A program made the position numbers and the translations under genes. Of a stretch of DNA of 64,000 nucleotides, positions 10,579-19,768 are shown piece by piece. The DNA is taken from positions 830,744 through 894,743 of the forward strand of contig NFUW01000002.1 in assembly GCA_002127285.1 (NCBI GenBank), written 5' to 3'. The DNA is from Chitinophagaceae bacterium IBVUCB1. GTDB lineage: Bacteria > Bacteroidota > Bacteroidia > Chitinophagales > Chitinophagaceae. The notes under the pieces are model-generated. The model searched no databases and was not told the origin of the DNA. It saw only the letters and a list, made by a program, of their open reading frames with translations. Numbering within the stretch: position 1 is the first letter of the stretch; every line of letters starts with the position of its first letter.

Positions 10579-11297
10579 CCTTCCATCAAATCTCTGATAG
10601 CTACAGAGGCAACACACGCACCAAATGTAGCAGGGAGATATGATATAGTACCATAGGCAGACTTCTTAAAATTACTTCCATCCGTCAGCATCAGCGATTC
10701 TTTGATAGGCTCTTCGGGCGAGAACACGACTTTAATCCCTTTACGGATATTAGACTCTTTCAGCTTCTTGCGTATTTGCTGCGCAAAGGGGCAGTTATAT
10801 GTTTTGGATATGTCAACCACACGCAGTTGTGTAGGGTCTAACTTGGCACCTGCACCCATAGAACTAACAATACGCAAACCCTTAGCATGTGCAGCTTTTA
10901 TAAATGTTACTTTGGGGGTAATGCTGTCTATCGCCTCTACTACATAATCGTATTGCGTATCTAATACGGCTTCTACTTTTTCGGGGGTAATGAATTCTTT
11001 AATGCTGCGCAACTGCAATTCGGGATTGATAGCTAACAAGCGTTCTGCCATAATATCTGCTTTAGATTGTCCGTGAGTGGTAGCTAATGCAGGTAGCTGT
11101 CTGTTGCGGTTGCTCGGATCTACCACATCGCCATCTACAATCGTCATGCGTCCTACACCGGCACGGCATATAAACTCTGCCGCGAAAGAGCCTACCCCAC
11201 CCATACCAACTACCAATACATTGGCATTGATAAGCCTGTTCAGTTTTTCTTTACCTACCAGCAGTTCAGTCCTCGATAGCCAGCTTGTATCTTTCAT
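10575..11297 (-). CDS. tcdA: tRNA threonylcarbamoyladenosine dehydratase
   Basis: This 240-residue E1-like ThiF/MoeB-family enzyme cyclises t6A to ct6A at position 37 of ANN-reading tRNAs in an ATP-dependent step. The nucleotide-binding loop GMGGVGSFAAE and the following DGDVVDPSNRNRQ are diagnostic of this subgroup. Length is close to the family norm of about 250-270. It overlaps the upstream TatD-like gene by 4 nt, so both are translated from one minus-strand transcript. TcdA needs a CsdE/CsdL-type sulfur system in E. coli; none is seen here. Confidence 0.92.
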   Translation of the reverse strand: MKDTSWLSRTELLVGKEKLNRLINANVLVVGMGGVGSFAAEFICRAGVGRMTIVDGDVVDPSNRNRQLPALATTHGQSKADIMAERLLAINPELQLRSIKEFITPEKVEAVLDTQYDYVVEAIDSITPKVTFIKAAHAKGLRIVSSMGAGAKLDPTQLRVVDISKTYNCPFAQQIRKKLKESNIRKGIKVVFSPEEPIKESLMLTDGSNFKKSAYGTISYLPATFGACVASVAIRDLMEG

Positions 11298-11932
11298 ATA
11301 TTAAATACCGTATGAAGGTTTTTTTGAAGCTGCAAAATAAGGCTATCTGTATCAGTTTTCCTTAGCGATGCTGCTTTTTCATATATCGATTTAATAGAAA
11401 CAGGTGCGTCATCCGTTTCAAGGAAAAGCCGATTGGCAGGGCAATTTGTCAATACCTGCTGCACCGCTGATGAATCACTAATAATGGCTGCACCAAACGA
11501 CAAATAATACCCCACTTGCAATATCCGCTGCGCTATTTGTTCATTTTTATTATACCCATGAAAGACAACCGGTACTTGTACGCTTGCTTGTTTCAGTATT
11601 TGTAATACCTCGTCGTAAGCACGGACGCAGTGTATTATCAATGGTTTGCGTAACTCATTTGCCAACGCTATTTGCAACCTGAATAGTTTTTCCTGCAATT
11701 GCCAGTCGGTTGTTGTCAGTTTATCCAGTCCGCACTCGCCTATTGCTACCACATTGGGCAGTGCAGCATAGCGGGTTAGTCTATCCATATCGTACCCATC
11801 CGCATACCAAGGGTGTATGCCTATGCTACAATATGGTAGATTAACGGCATCCTCATACCCTGCATACAGGCTGGTAATGATGGTATTATCATCTTCCTTT
11901 TTCTTGTGCGTATGTATGTCTATATACTGCAT
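11294..11932 (-). CDS. TatD-family metal-dependent hydrolase (short form)
   Basis: This 212-residue TIM-barrel hydrolase has the TatD/YcfH metal ligands in order: HTH (residues 6-8), GECGLD, IHCVRA, HGYN and LETDDAP. Family members are 3'-5' nucleases or D-aminoacyl-tRNA-related hydrolases. It is clearly shorter than typical TatD (about 255-265 residues), with the deletion spread over loops, a form often seen in Bacteroidota. The substrate cannot be fixed from sequence. It is the first gene of a two-gene unit with tcdA. Confidence 0.85.
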   Translation of the reverse strand: MQYIDIHTHKKKEDDNTIITSLYAGYEDAVNLPYCSIGIHPWYADGYDMDRLTRYAALPNVVAIGECGLDKLTTTDWQLQEKLFRLQIALANELRKPLIIHCVRAYDEVLQILKQASVQVPVVFHGYNKNEQIAQRILQVGYYLSFGAAIISDSSAVQQVLTNCPANRLFLETDDAPVSIKSIYEKAASLRKTDTDSLILQLQKNLHTVFNI

Positions 11933-12014
11933 CTATGCCTTGCTAATGTATCAATATAATAACAGATAGCCTTGTTTGGTTAAGCGTTATTTTATTATTT
12001 TTACAATAGTCATT

Positions 12015-12245
12015 ATGAAGCCACTGTACGACATCAAGAATTTTATAGAATGGAAAGCCTTTGGCGTATGTGCCGCCATTGGCGAAAAATTAGGCGTAGC
12101 GACATCGCGCATACGCCTATGGTTCATTTATATTTCTTTCCTTACACTCGGTTCGCCGCTTATCGTTTATATGATACTTGCTTTCTGGATGAATATGAAA
12201 AACTACATCCTGATGCGCAGGCGCAATCCCGTTAAGTGGTTGTAG
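12015..12245 (+). CDS. PspC-domain membrane protein
   Basis: The upstream part of the open frame (from 11976) looks non-coding; the ATG at 12015 begins MKPLYDIKNFIEWKAFGV and gives 76 residues. The pattern of a short amphipathic lead, GEKLGVATSRIRLWFIYISF and one long hydrophobic segment matches the PspC domain (phage shock protein C-like, inner membrane stress). No other psp genes are nearby. The stop codon directly abuts that of the convergent coiled-coil gene. Confidence 0.75.
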   Translation: MKPLYDIKNFIEWKAFGVCAAIGEKLGVATSRIRLWFIYISFLTLGSPLIVYMILAFWMNMKNYILMRRRNPVKWL

Positions 12246-13733
12246 TTACTCCTCTTCCTTTTCTCTTTCTGCCCTGCGCTGGTCTCTTTTTTCCTTGCGC
12301 TCTTTTTTAGCCTGTTCTTTTTCTACCTCTTTACGTATGCGGGCTTCTTCTTCGGCAGCTTCCTCTTTTTCACGTTCCCGCTCTTCACGGGCAATTCGTT
12401 CTTTTTCTCTTTGAGCTTCACGCTCCTCACGGGCTTTTTGTAGTTTTTGTTCGCGCTCTTCTTCTGCAATACGTGTTGCTTCAACCGCTTCTGCCTGCTT
12501 TTGCTTTTGAACCTTCTCTTGGCGTTTGCGCTCCATTTCTGCCTTCACTTCAGCCTCTATTACTCTTTCGCGTACGCTACGTTCATATTCCCTTGCTTCA
12601 TTATCTTTTTTAGCTTTTTCAATTTCGGCAGCAGTGCGTGCTTTGTTGGCTTTTTCGGCAGCTTCTTTTTCTTTTTGTATTTGCGCTGCTATGGCTGCTT
12701 TACGCTCCGCTTCTTTGGCACGGGCAGCTTCTTCGGCAGCAGCACGGGCTATAGCGGCTTTTTCTTCTTCTATCCTTGCCTTCTCTGCAGCTTCCCTTGC
12801 TCTTTGCTTTTCGGCGGCTATGGCAGCTTTGCGTTCTGCCTCTTTATTAGCAGCCGCTTCTTCTTCTGCCGCAATACGTGCAAGCTCGGCTTTCTCTTCC
12901 TCTATCCTTGCCTTTTCTGCAGCTTCTTTAGCTTGTCTTTTTTGTGCGGCAAGTGCTGCTTTGCGGGCAGCTTCTTTATTGCGTGCTTCTTCCTCTTCGG
13001 CAGCTAAGCGGGCTATCTCTGCATTTTCAGCTTCTATTCTGGCTTTTTCTTTGGCTTCTTTTGCTTGTTGTTTTTGTGCTGCTACTGCGGCTTTGCGCTC
13101 TGCTTCTTTAGCTATGGCTTCTTCTTTAGCTGCACGTTCGGCAGCGGCTTTGGATTCTTTCTCTGCTTTAGCTGCAAGCATTTCTGCCTCTTTTGCGGCT
13201 TTTTCAGCAGCTTCTTTTTGTTCTTGGGCTTGCCTTTCAGCCAGTCTTTGTTTTTCACGCTCTACTTTATCAAGGCTAATACGTTTTTGCTCTTTACCCT
13301 CATCATCGCAAAAAACGAGGTTTTTTACAAACCTGTTTTTAGGTATAGCGGCTATTACTATCGGCTTGGTGAAATAATCCAGTTTGTTGCTCTCCATTTT
13401 TATACAATGGATTTTCATGTCTTTCTCGTTCTCTATCTCTACCCGCTTGATGGCAAGGTATGTTTCCATCCTTGTTTCGGGTACTGCCAGTGCTACGATG
13501 TAGTTGTTTTCAAAATCGGGCTCTACGATAGTATTATTCATAGTCTTAGCTATGCCAAACATCGCGTCAAATTCATCTTTATCTTGAACCCATATATAGG
13601 TCAGCTCTTTCTTAGCCACATCGTCGTACGACTTCAGAAAATAGTTCTGTAATTCTTTATAGTCAACACGCCTCACCTGTGCGTTCATTTGCAAAGACAA
13701 GGTAGCCGCTACTATCAACAATATTTTTTTCAT
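12246..13733 (-). CDS. Secreted protein with N-terminal domain and long Ala/Glu/Lys coiled coil
   Basis: This 495-residue protein has a signal peptide (residues 1-19, ending MNAQ), a globular domain (about 20-155) and then an almost uninterrupted charged helix (156-495) rich in Ala, Glu, Lys and Arg. The globular domain resembles the neighbour at 13805-14263: DEFDAMFG against [18 protein letters not shown] against [10 protein letters not shown], and PIVIAAIPKN against [10 protein letters not shown]. The helix recalls TolA stalks but there is no TolA C-terminal domain and no transmembrane anchor beyond the signal peptide. It could span the periplasm or bind envelope partners. Function is unknown. 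Confidence 0.75.
   Translation of the reverse strand: MKKILLIVAATLSLQMNAQVRRVDYKELQNYFLKSYDDVAKKELTYIWVQDKDEFDAMFGIAKTMNNTIVEPDFENNYIVALAVPETRMETYLAIKRVEIENEKDMKIHCIKMESNKLDYFTKPIVIAAIPKNRFVKNLVFCDDEGKEQKRISLDKVEREKQRLAERQAQEQKEAAEKAAKEAEMLAAKAEKESKAAAERAAKEEAIAKEAERKAAVAAQKQQAKEAKEKARIEAENAEIARLAAEEEEARNKEAARKAALAAQKRQAKEAAEKARIEEEKAELARIAAEEEAAANKEAERKAAIAAEKQRAREAAEKARIEEEKAAIARAAAEEAARAKEAERKAAIAAQIQKEKEAAEKANKARTAAEIEKAKKDNEAREYERSVRERVIEAEVKAEMERKRQEKVQKQKQAEAVEATRIAEEEREQKLQKAREEREAQREKERIAREEREREKEEAAEEEARIRKEVEKEQAKKERKEKRDQRRAEREKEEE
12603..13109 (-). repeat. Tandem 44-residue (132-nt) repeats inside the coiled-coil gene
   Basis: Four successive units begin KEA(E/A)RKAA at residues 209, 253, 297 and 340 of the protein. 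The first two are exactly 44 residues, the third 43, and the fourth decays. 44 equals four hendecads, a period typical of weakly twisted coiled coils. Confidence 0.8.
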
Positions 13734-13804
13734 ATATACTTATTTATGAAAACGCTTGAAAATTCAGAGCGTACAAAGTAATAAAAACTACGGTAAAGCC
13801 AAAG

Positions 13805-14263
13805 CTACTCTATCACCACGTTGGCAAGCGGTTTCAGCCTTTTGCCATCGTAAAAATTCACTTTATTGATACCCTTGTAGCTCGGTATCACGGCTACCCG
13901 TATGGGGTAGTTATCATAAGTGAGCTTATGCCTGCCCTCAAACACTTTGGTATACACCTCTATAAAAGAGCCTGCTTTCATAGAAATGTCCTTTATATCA
14001 ATCTTGGCATCCCACTTGGTTTTGGGCATAAGCAATACAATCATCCATTCTTTGCTGAAATCGGGCGTATCAGGGCGTTTTGTTTCCCCAAAAAGCTTTT
14101 TAAATTCTTTGCGGGATGTTACCACAAAAGCATTGACACCATCCTTTAGCGGTGATGTGCCGAAGTAGTAATAATCTTGCAAAAAACGCATGGGTACTTG
14201 CTGCGGTTGGGCATACAATAGACAAGGCACCAAGCAAAACATGATAAAAATCAGCCGTTTCAT
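13805..14263 (-). CDS. Small secreted protein, paralogue of the neighbouring coiled-coil protein
   Basis: The frame is open to 14416, but [19 protein letters not shown] at 14263 is a good signal peptide and gives 152 residues. After the signal, the protein is a single domain sharing motif order with residues 20-155 of the coiled-coil protein downstream ([29 protein letters not shown]). It lies 71 nt upstream of that gene on the same strand, so the two look like a duplicated pair in which one copy gained a helical stalk. No known domain was recognised. Confidence 0.75.
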   Translation of the reverse strand: MKRLIFIMFCLVPCLLYAQPQQVPMRFLQDYYYFGTSPLKDGVNAFVVTSRKEFKKLFGETKRPDTPDFSKEWMIVLLMPKTKWDAKIDIKDISMKAGSFIEVYTKVFEGRHKLTYDNYPIRVAVIPSYKGINKVNFYDGKRLKPLANVVIE

Positions 14264-14287
14264 AGGTTTAAAAATACCAATTTGGCT

Positions 14288-14295
14288 TAAATTTG
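14288..14295 (+). promoter_or_regulatory. Putative -7 element for trhO
   Basis: TAAATTTG fits TAnnTTTG and ends 47 nt before the chosen trhO start, in the gap between two divergent genes. No convincing -33 TTG was found at the usual distance. Confidence 0.5.
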
Positions 14296-14342
14296 CACTG
14301 CAAATCATTTTTAACCTCAATAAAAGAAAAGGAAGGTACACA

Positions 14343-15410
14343 ATGCCAGTGTTACACAACCGCATCTCGAACGAGGAACTGAAGCAGCGTATGCTGGCGG
14401 AAACGGAATTTCGCAAGACAGTTTCTTTTTACAAGTATTTCAATATTGCCAACCCGCAGCAGTTTCGCGACGACTTGTGGATAGCATTTGACAAGCTCAA
14501 AGTTTTCGGGCGGATATATATTGCCAAAGAGGGTATCAACGGACAAATAAGTGTACCTGAAAGTAATTACGAAGCATTCAGGGATGGACTTTATGCCGCC
14601 GCACCCGAACTGAATGGCATCCGCATGAACATAGCTGTTGACGATGATGGCAAATCATTCTGGGTACTGCGTATGAAAGTACGCGACAAAGTAGTGGCAG
14701 ATGGCATTGACGACCCTACGTTCAACCCATCTAATACAGGCAAATACCTGAAAGCGAAAGAATACAACGAGCTATCTGAACAGCCAGACACCATTATTGT
14801 GGATATGCGCAACCACTACGAATATGAAGTGGGGCATTTTGAAAACGCAATTGAAGTACCGTCAGACACATTTCGCGAACAGCTACCGATGGCTGTTGAT
14901 ATGCTGAAAGGGCAGGAAGATAAAAACATCATCATGTACTGCACGGGTGGCATACGCTGCGAAAAAGCCAGTGCCTATATGCTGCACAATGGTTTTAAAA
15001 ACGTGTTCCATGTAGAGGGTGGTATTATAGAATATGCGCGCAAGGCAAAAGAAGAAGGACTTGAACTGAAATTCAAAGGTAAAAACTTTGTGTTTGACGA
15101 GCGGCTGGGCGAACGTATAACGGACGATATACTATCTGTATGCCATACCTGCGGCAAGCCTTGCGATGCGCATACCAACTGCAAAAACGATGGCTGCCAT
15201 TTATTGTTTATACAGTGCGATGATTGCGCGAAAGAATTAGAGGGTTGTTGCAGCATAGATTGCCGCACCGAACACAACCTGCCCGAAGAAGAACAACGCG
15301 CACACCGTGCAGGCAGAGAAAACGGGCAAAAGATTTTCAACAAATCAAAAGACCATCCACTACGCAAACACCGCGCACAGTGGCAAGAAGAAAGAGAAGC
15401 GAAAAGATAA
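14343..15410 (+). CDS. trhO: tRNA uridine(34) hydroxylase, rhodanese family
   Basis: This 355-residue protein of the TrhO/YceA (UPF0176) family hydroxylates wobble uridine U34 in tRNAs, independent of prephenate. It has an N-terminal acylphosphatase-like part ([14 protein letters not shown]), a central rhodanese domain with the active-site cysteine in [12 protein letters not shown], and a C-terminal cysteine-rich segment ([21 protein letters not shown]) that may bind zinc. Length is close to E. coli YceA. The start at 14343 is preferred over upstream in-frame codons because it follows AAAGGAAGG and begins where homology is expected. Confidence 0.93.
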   Translation: MPVLHNRISNEELKQRMLAETEFRKTVSFYKYFNIANPQQFRDDLWIAFDKLKVFGRIYIAKEGINGQISVPESNYEAFRDGLYAAAPELNGIRMNIAVDDDGKSFWVLRMKVRDKVVADGIDDPTFNPSNTGKYLKAKEYNELSEQPDTIIVDMRNHYEYEVGHFENAIEVPSDTFREQLPMAVDMLKGQEDKNIIMYCTGGIRCEKASAYMLHNGFKNVFHVEGGIIEYARKAKEEGLELKFKGKNFVFDERLGERITDDILSVCHTCGKPCDAHTNCKNDGCHLLFIQCDDCAKELEGCCSIDCRTEHNLPEEEQRAHRAGRENGQKIFNKSKDHPLRKHRAQWQEEREAKR

Positions 15411-15415
15411 TCATC

Positions 15416-15444
15416 AAACCGTCATAATCTAAATATGGCGGTTT
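15416..15444 (+). terminator. Terminator after trhO
   Basis: Stem AAACCGTCATA / TATGGCGGTTT (one G-T wobble) with a 7-nt loop followed by a T run. Confidence 0.8.
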
Positions 15445-15493
15445 ATTTTTTTGTGGAAATACAATTAGTAACCGTCTGCATTGTAAACATATT

Positions 15494-16015
15494 ATGGCAG
15501 ACATACAGATTAACCAGACAGGCAATAAACGTACAAAGCGCATACCATCGCTCGACCTGACACCGATGGTAGATTTGGGCTTTATACTCATTACATTTTT
15601 CATCTACACCACTACCATTACAGACCCTCATGTAATGGATATAAACATGCCTTACAAACCTGCAACAGAGGGCACTTCTTATATTGACACTGCTACACTC
15701 ACCATCATCCCTACTAAAGGGCATTTGTTTGCGGTATATGGTGGTACTTTCAACGAACAAACGCAATTCAAAACATATACGCAAACCACGCTACGCGATG
15801 CTATTATGCAAAAGCAAGCTGCGCTAAAACGGCTACCGGCAACGTTCACTGAGCAGGCACACAAACTGCATATCATCATAAAACCAAACGATGATTGCGA
15901 ATATCAGGATGTAGTATCGCTATTAGACGAAATGGCTATAAACAAGGTAGTTTATTATGCCATAGATGATATTACACCCACCGAAAAAACTATTCTGACA
16001 AAACAATTACAATAA
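15494..16015 (+). CDS. exbD: ExbD/TolR-family proton channel protein
   Basis: This 173-residue inner-membrane protein has one N-terminal transmembrane helix carrying the conserved proton-path aspartate (PMVDLGFILITFF, residues 18-30) and a periplasmic domain. With ExbB it would couple proton motive force to TonB. It lies 50 nt upstream of a tonB gene, which supports the role. No exbB is present next to it, so the motor would need an ExbB from elsewhere. The region before it (LTPM) is typical of ExbD rather than MotB. Confidence 0.88.
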   Translation: MADIQINQTGNKRTKRIPSLDLTPMVDLGFILITFFIYTTTITDPHVMDINMPYKPATEGTSYIDTATLTIIPTKGHLFAVYGGTFNEQTQFKTYTQTTLRDAIMQKQAALKRLPATFTEQAHKLHIIIKPNDDCEYQDVVSLLDEMAINKVVYYAIDDITPTEKTILTKQLQ

Positions 16016-16065
16016 GTTTTGTGGAATAGCATGGGTTAGTACGTTTTAATAATAAACTAACTACT

Positions 16066-16851
16066 ATGGACGCAAAAGCATTATTACAAGCCAATTATCT
16101 TGACATCCTGTTCGACAACAGGAACAAGCAATACGGCGGTTACGAGTTGCGAAAGAACTATCACAAGCGTATGCAGAAAGCCATATTATTTGTTGTATTA
16201 GCTGCAACAGCATTATCAGCATCTACGCTCATCAAAACAACAAACGCCGTTACACACGCACTACCCAAATTGTACGATACCATTAGCTTTACACCTATCA
16301 TAGACATACTACCCCCACCACCCTCTCCACCAGCCAGCACTGCCGTAAAACCAACTGTAGCTAACATATTGCCCAAAATAGTTGAGGATAATCAAACAAT
16401 CGAAGCGCCTAAAACGGTAGATGACCTAATAGGTAAAGAAAGTGGTAAGGTAGATGCTGTTGGCAGTGCAGATGGTACTGAACCTGCCACTACGAACACA
16501 AACAACAGTGGTGGTGGCAGCGCACACACCTCACCTGTAAGCAACGAAATACCGGTATGGACAGAGCAAATGCCCGAATTTAATGGCAACCTTTCTGCAT
16601 ATTTGCAAAAGCACCTGCGTTACCCCGATGCGGCTCGGGAAAGTAATATTGAGGGGCGTGTTGTGGTGCAGTTTGTAGTAAATGAAGATGGTAGTATTGG
16701 TAATGCGGTGATAAAGAAAGGTATTGGCGGCGGGTGTAATGAAGAAGCACTACGGGTAGTGAGGGCTATGCCTAAATGGAAAGCCGGCATGCAAAACGGG
16801 CGTGCGGTAAAAGTATATTACACATTGCCCATCACATTTATGTTGCAATAA
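16066..16851 (+). CDS. tonB: TonB-family energy transducer
   Basis: This 261-residue TonB has a cytoplasmic lead with the Bacteroidota motif DNRNKQYGGYELRKNY, one transmembrane helix (about residues 40-57), a short proline-rich stretch (LPPPPSPP), a low-complexity Gly/Ser/Thr linker, and a C-terminal TonB domain (about 170-261: RYPDAARESNIEGRVVVQF, ending LPITFML). It energises TonB-dependent receptors; several such receptors lie at 41-43 kb and 56-63 kb. It follows exbD and ends in a strong terminator, so the two form one transcription unit. Confidence 0.92.
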   Translation: MDAKALLQANYLDILFDNRNKQYGGYELRKNYHKRMQKAILFVVLAATALSASTLIKTTNAVTHALPKLYDTISFTPIIDILPPPPSPPASTAVKPTVANILPKIVEDNQTIEAPKTVDDLIGKESGKVDAVGSADGTEPATTNTNNSGGGSAHTSPVSNEIPVWTEQMPEFNGNLSAYLQKHLRYPDAARESNIEGRVVVQFVVNEDGSIGNAVIKKGIGGGCNEEALRVVRAMPKWKAGMQNGRAVKVYYTLPITFMLQ

Positions 16852-16855
16852 CTGA

Positions 16856-16891
16856 TACAAAAGCTTGCGGCTATTACTGCAAGCTTTTGTA
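16856..16891 (+). terminator. Strong terminator after tonB
   Basis: Perfect 13-bp stem, TACAAAAGCTTGC / GCAAGCTTTTGTA, with a 10-nt loop followed by TTTT. The next gene starts only 15 nt beyond the stem, so its promoter must overlap the terminator or it depends on read-through. Confidence 0.88.
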
Positions 16892-16905
16892 TTTTGCACA
16901 CCCCG

Positions 16906-17547
16906 ATGCTCGAAATCAGTTTACAAGGCGAAACCATTTATCTGCTACCCGAAAAAGCCATCTACTGGCCTGCGCAAAACGCCATCATTGTTGCCGATAT
17001 GCATTGGGGCAAAACAGGGCATTTTCGTAAGCATGGTATTGCTGTACCTGTCAATACGCAGATACATGATGAGATAAGGCTGGCAGAGATTATTCGTCAG
17101 TACAGCGCATCGCACCTTATTGTAGCAGGCGATTTGTTTCATAGCGTACATAATAAAGAAGTAGAGAGCTTTGGCTATTGGCGCGGTAAACATCCTGATT
17201 TAGCCATCAGCCTTGTAGTAGGCAATCACGATATACTGGACGAAAAGCTATATACTGATTGGGGTATAGCACTGCATACGGATATATTAAACATCGCCAC
17301 GTTTACCATCAGCCACGATGCGGTTACAAATGCGGATGGCTTTGTGCTGCACGGACACATACACCCAGCCGTTAAGGTAGCGCACAATAACAACCGCATG
17401 GGGCTGCGCCTACCAGCTTTTTGTATGGATGCCAACCGTATGGTATTGCCTGCATTTGGCGACTTTACAGGCTCCAAACTATTGGAAATGAATAATTTTC
17501 AACATATATATGTTGTAGCAGATACGGCGGTAATACAGTGGAAATAA
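16906..17547 (+). CDS. pdeM: Ligase-associated metallophosphoesterase PdeM
   Basis: This 213-residue calcineurin-like phosphoesterase has motifs in family order: ADMHWGK, AGDLFHS, GNHD and GHIHP, which bind two metal ions. The DMHWGK start and overall length match PdeM, a nuclease usually encoded with an Lhr-like helicase and an ATP-dependent ligase in DNA-repair clusters. Here it stands alone between tonB and leucine dehydrogenase. The ATG at 16906 is used; an upstream TTG in frame at 16894 sits in the terminator T tract and is unlikely. Confidence 0.88.
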   Translation: MLEISLQGETIYLLPEKAIYWPAQNAIIVADMHWGKTGHFRKHGIAVPVNTQIHDEIRLAEIIRQYSASHLIVAGDLFHSVHNKEVESFGYWRGKHPDLAISLVVGNHDILDEKLYTDWGIALHTDILNIATFTISHDAVTNADGFVLHGHIHPAVKVAHNNNRMGLRLPAFCMDANRMVLPAFGDFTGSKLLEMNNFQHIYVVADTAVIQWK

Positions 17548-17562
17548 ATTAAGCCTTTTTAG

Positions 17563-17570
17563 TAAGTTTG
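17563..17570 (+). promoter_or_regulatory. Putative -7 element for leucine dehydrogenase
   Basis: TAAGTTTG fits TAnnTTTG; the start codon is 20 nt downstream. Confidence 0.55.
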
Positions 17571-17590
17571 CACCCTAATTTAAAAATTTC

Positions 17591-18664
17591 ATGCAGCCAT
17601 CGGTTTTCGATTTAGTACAGCAAATGGGGCACGAGCAAGTTGTCTTCTGCCACGACCCTCATTCAGGACTTAACGCCATTATAGCCATACACAATACCAC
17701 ACTGGGACCAGCACTGGGCGGCACCCGCTTGTGGAACTATAGCAGCCATCAGGATGCCGTTGTAGATGCCCTGCGACTGAGCCGTGGCATGACGTACAAA
17801 GCTGCCATCAGCGGACTGAACTTAGGTGGCGGTAAAGCAGTTATCATTGGCGATGCGGCAACTGTAAAATCGGAAGGATTGTGGCGCAGGTATGGCAAGT
17901 TTGTAAACAGCCTGAACGGTAAATACATTACAGCCGAAGACGTAAACACATCTGCGAGAGATATGGAATACATATCGCTGGAAACGGAACACGTAACGGG
18001 TGTACCAGAATATATGGGCGGCAGCGGCGACCCATCGCCTTTCACGGCTTACGGCGTATTCATTGGCATGAAGGCATCTGCCAAAAAAGTATGGGGCAAC
18101 GATAGCCTGAGCGGTAAAAAAGTATTGGTACAGGGTGTAGGCCATGTGGGGCAATACTTGGTAGGGCATCTGATAGAAGAAGGCGCGAAAGTATATATAT
18201 CAGACATCAACGAGGCTAAAATCAAAGAAACGACTGATAAGTTTCGCAGCGTAGAGGTAGTAGCAGGCGATAAAATCTTTGATATGGAAATGGATGTGTA
18301 TGCCCCATGCGCGTTGGGTGCTACCGTCAATAACGAGAGCATTGCCAAAATGAAATGCCCCATTATAGCGGGTGCAGCCAACAACCAATTGGCAGACGAA
18401 AACGTACACGGCCCTATGTTGGTGCAGAAAGGCATAGTTTATGCACCCGACTTCCTGATAAACGCTGGCGGATTAATAAACGTAGGTGCAGAACTGGATG
18501 GATACAACCGCGAACGTGTGATGGGTAATGTAGAAAAGATATACGACCGTACATTGGAAATCTACAAACTGTCTGAAACGGAAAATATACACGCGCAGGC
18601 AGCCGCCATGAAGCTGGCAGAAAAACGCCTTGCGGATATAGCGAATGTAAAAGCGAGATTGTAA
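17591..18664 (+). CDS. Leucine-dehydrogenase-type amino acid dehydrogenase
   Basis: This 357-residue NAD-dependent enzyme of the Leu/Phe/Val branch removes the amino group from branched-chain amino acids to give 2-keto acids, feeding branched-chain fatty acid synthesis and amino acid catabolism. Seen are the catalytic-lysine loop LNLGGGKAV, the segment ITAEDVNTSARDMEYI typical of leucine dehydrogenase, and the Rossmann motif GVGHVGQYL. Length fits the 350-370 norm, against 477 for the glutamate-type paralogue at 955. Own promoter and terminator indicate a single-gene unit. Confidence 0.9.
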   Translation: MQPSVFDLVQQMGHEQVVFCHDPHSGLNAIIAIHNTTLGPALGGTRLWNYSSHQDAVVDALRLSRGMTYKAAISGLNLGGGKAVIIGDAATVKSEGLWRRYGKFVNSLNGKYITAEDVNTSARDMEYISLETEHVTGVPEYMGGSGDPSPFTAYGVFIGMKASAKKVWGNDSLSGKKVLVQGVGHVGQYLVGHLIEEGAKVYISDINEAKIKETTDKFRSVEVVAGDKIFDMEMDVYAPCALGATVNNESIAKMKCPIIAGAANNQLADENVHGPMLVQKGIVYAPDFLINAGGLINVGAELDGYNRERVMGNVEKIYDRTLEIYKLSETENIHAQAAAMKLAEKRLADIANVKARL

Positions 18665-18682
18665 TACAATAGTTTTATATAT

Positions 18683-18708
18683 AAATGCCTCTCAAAAGAG
18701 AGGCATTT
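18683..18708 (+). terminator. Terminator after leucine dehydrogenase
   Basis: Perfect stem AAATGCCTCTC / GAGAGGCATTT, loop AAAA, then CTTTTTTT. Confidence 0.9.
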
Positions 18709-18714
18709 CTTTTT

Positions 18715-18722
18715 TATTTTTG
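18715..18722 (+). promoter_or_regulatory. Putative -7 element for purC
   Basis: TATTTTTG fits TAnnTTTG and lies right behind the terminator of the preceding gene, 51 nt before the purC start. Confidence 0.5.
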
Positions 18723-18773
18723 CAGTGTGCCATTGGGGCATGATTCATACAACGTTCAAAGAGCCAAATATCA

Positions 18774-19697
18774 ATGCTAAGCTTACCACGTCAAACCAAT
18801 TTTTATAAAGGGAAAGTACGCGATGTATATACCATTGCCGATGAATACTTAGTAATGCAGGTAAGCGACCGCATATCGGCTTTCGATGTAGTGCTGCCCC
18901 GCCCCATACCATATAAAGGGCAGGTATTGAACCAGATTGCCGCACAATTTCTGAATGCTACAAAAGATATTGTACCCAACTGGCTGATAAGCTCCCCATT
19001 ACCCAATATCAGCATCGGCTACAAATGCGAAACCTACCCTGTAGAGATGGTAGTACGCGGCTACCTCACGGGCCATGCATGGCGTACCTACAAAAGCGGT
19101 GGACGTGTATTATGCGGTGTAGCCCTACCCGATGGTATGAAGGAAAATGAACGCTTCCCCTCGCCTATCATTACCCCAACTACCAAAGCACACGAGGGGC
19201 ACGATGAAGACATCAGCAGAGAAGAAATCATAAATCGTGGTTTAGTAACAAAAGAAGAATACGAACAATTAGAAAAATATACACTCGCCCTGTACCAACG
19301 CGGGCAGGAAATAGCTAAAGAGCGTGGATTGATACTGGTAGATACGAAATACGAATTTGGCAAGCGCAATGGGGTGATACATTTGATAGACGAAATACAC
19401 ACACCCGATTCATCGCGCTACTTCTATCTTGAAAGTTATGAAGAAAGACAAGCGAACAATGAAGCACAAAAGCAGCTATCTAAAGAGTTTGTACGCGAGT
19501 GGCTGATGGCCAATGGCTTTCAGGGCAAAGACGGACAGCAAGTACCCGAAATGACAGACGAGGTAGTTGCCAACATATCTGCCCGCTATATAGAGCTATA
19601 TGAAAAAGTAACCGGCAAACAATTTGTGAAAGAAGATGTTAGTGATGCAGACGCGGTGAAAAGGATTGAAGAGGAGTTGAGGAAATTAGCAAACTAA
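18774..19697 (+). CDS. purC: Phosphoribosylaminoimidazole-succinocarboxamide synthase
   Basis: This 307-residue SAICAR synthetase performs the ATP-dependent ligation of aspartate to CAIR in purine biosynthesis. Family blocks are visible: [10 protein letters not shown] (phosphate loop), [31 protein letters not shown] and [12 protein letters not shown]. It is of the longer type (about 300 residues, as in yeast) rather than the 237-residue E. coli type. No other pur genes are adjacent. Confidence 0.96.
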   Translation: MLSLPRQTNFYKGKVRDVYTIADEYLVMQVSDRISAFDVVLPRPIPYKGQVLNQIAAQFLNATKDIVPNWLISSPLPNISIGYKCETYPVEMVVRGYLTGHAWRTYKSGGRVLCGVALPDGMKENERFPSPIITPTTKAHEGHDEDISREEIINRGLVTKEEYEQLEKYTLALYQRGQEIAKERGLILVDTKYEFGKRNGVIHLIDEIHTPDSSRYFYLESYEERQANNEAQKQLSKEFVREWLMANGFQGKDGQQVPEMTDEVVANISARYIELYEKVTGKQFVKEDVSDADAVKRIEEELRKLAN

Positions 19698-19716
19698 ACC
19701 CCTGCCCCTAAAGGGG
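19698..19716. repeat. GGGG-rich repeat, copy 1 (inverted)
   Basis: On the minus strand this reads CCCCTTTAGGGGCAGGGGT, matching the copy at 19769-19788 in opposite orientation. The two copies can pair across a gap of about 52 nt. A third copy lies at 21711. Confidence 0.75.
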
Positions 19717-19768
19717 AAAAATATCACTCATGGAAATGACAAAATAATATTATCAACAAAATATAAAA

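Noticed and set aside
12526-13377. 283-residue Ser/Ala/Phe-rich frame antisense to the coiled-coil gene
   Set aside because: Low-complexity mirror of the Ala/Glu/Lys repeats, so the long frame is an artefact of codon composition.
14190-14342. Upstream extension of the trhO frame
   Set aside because: It overlaps the divergent gene and its promoter region; the ATG at 14343 with AAAGGAAGG before it fits the family N-terminus.
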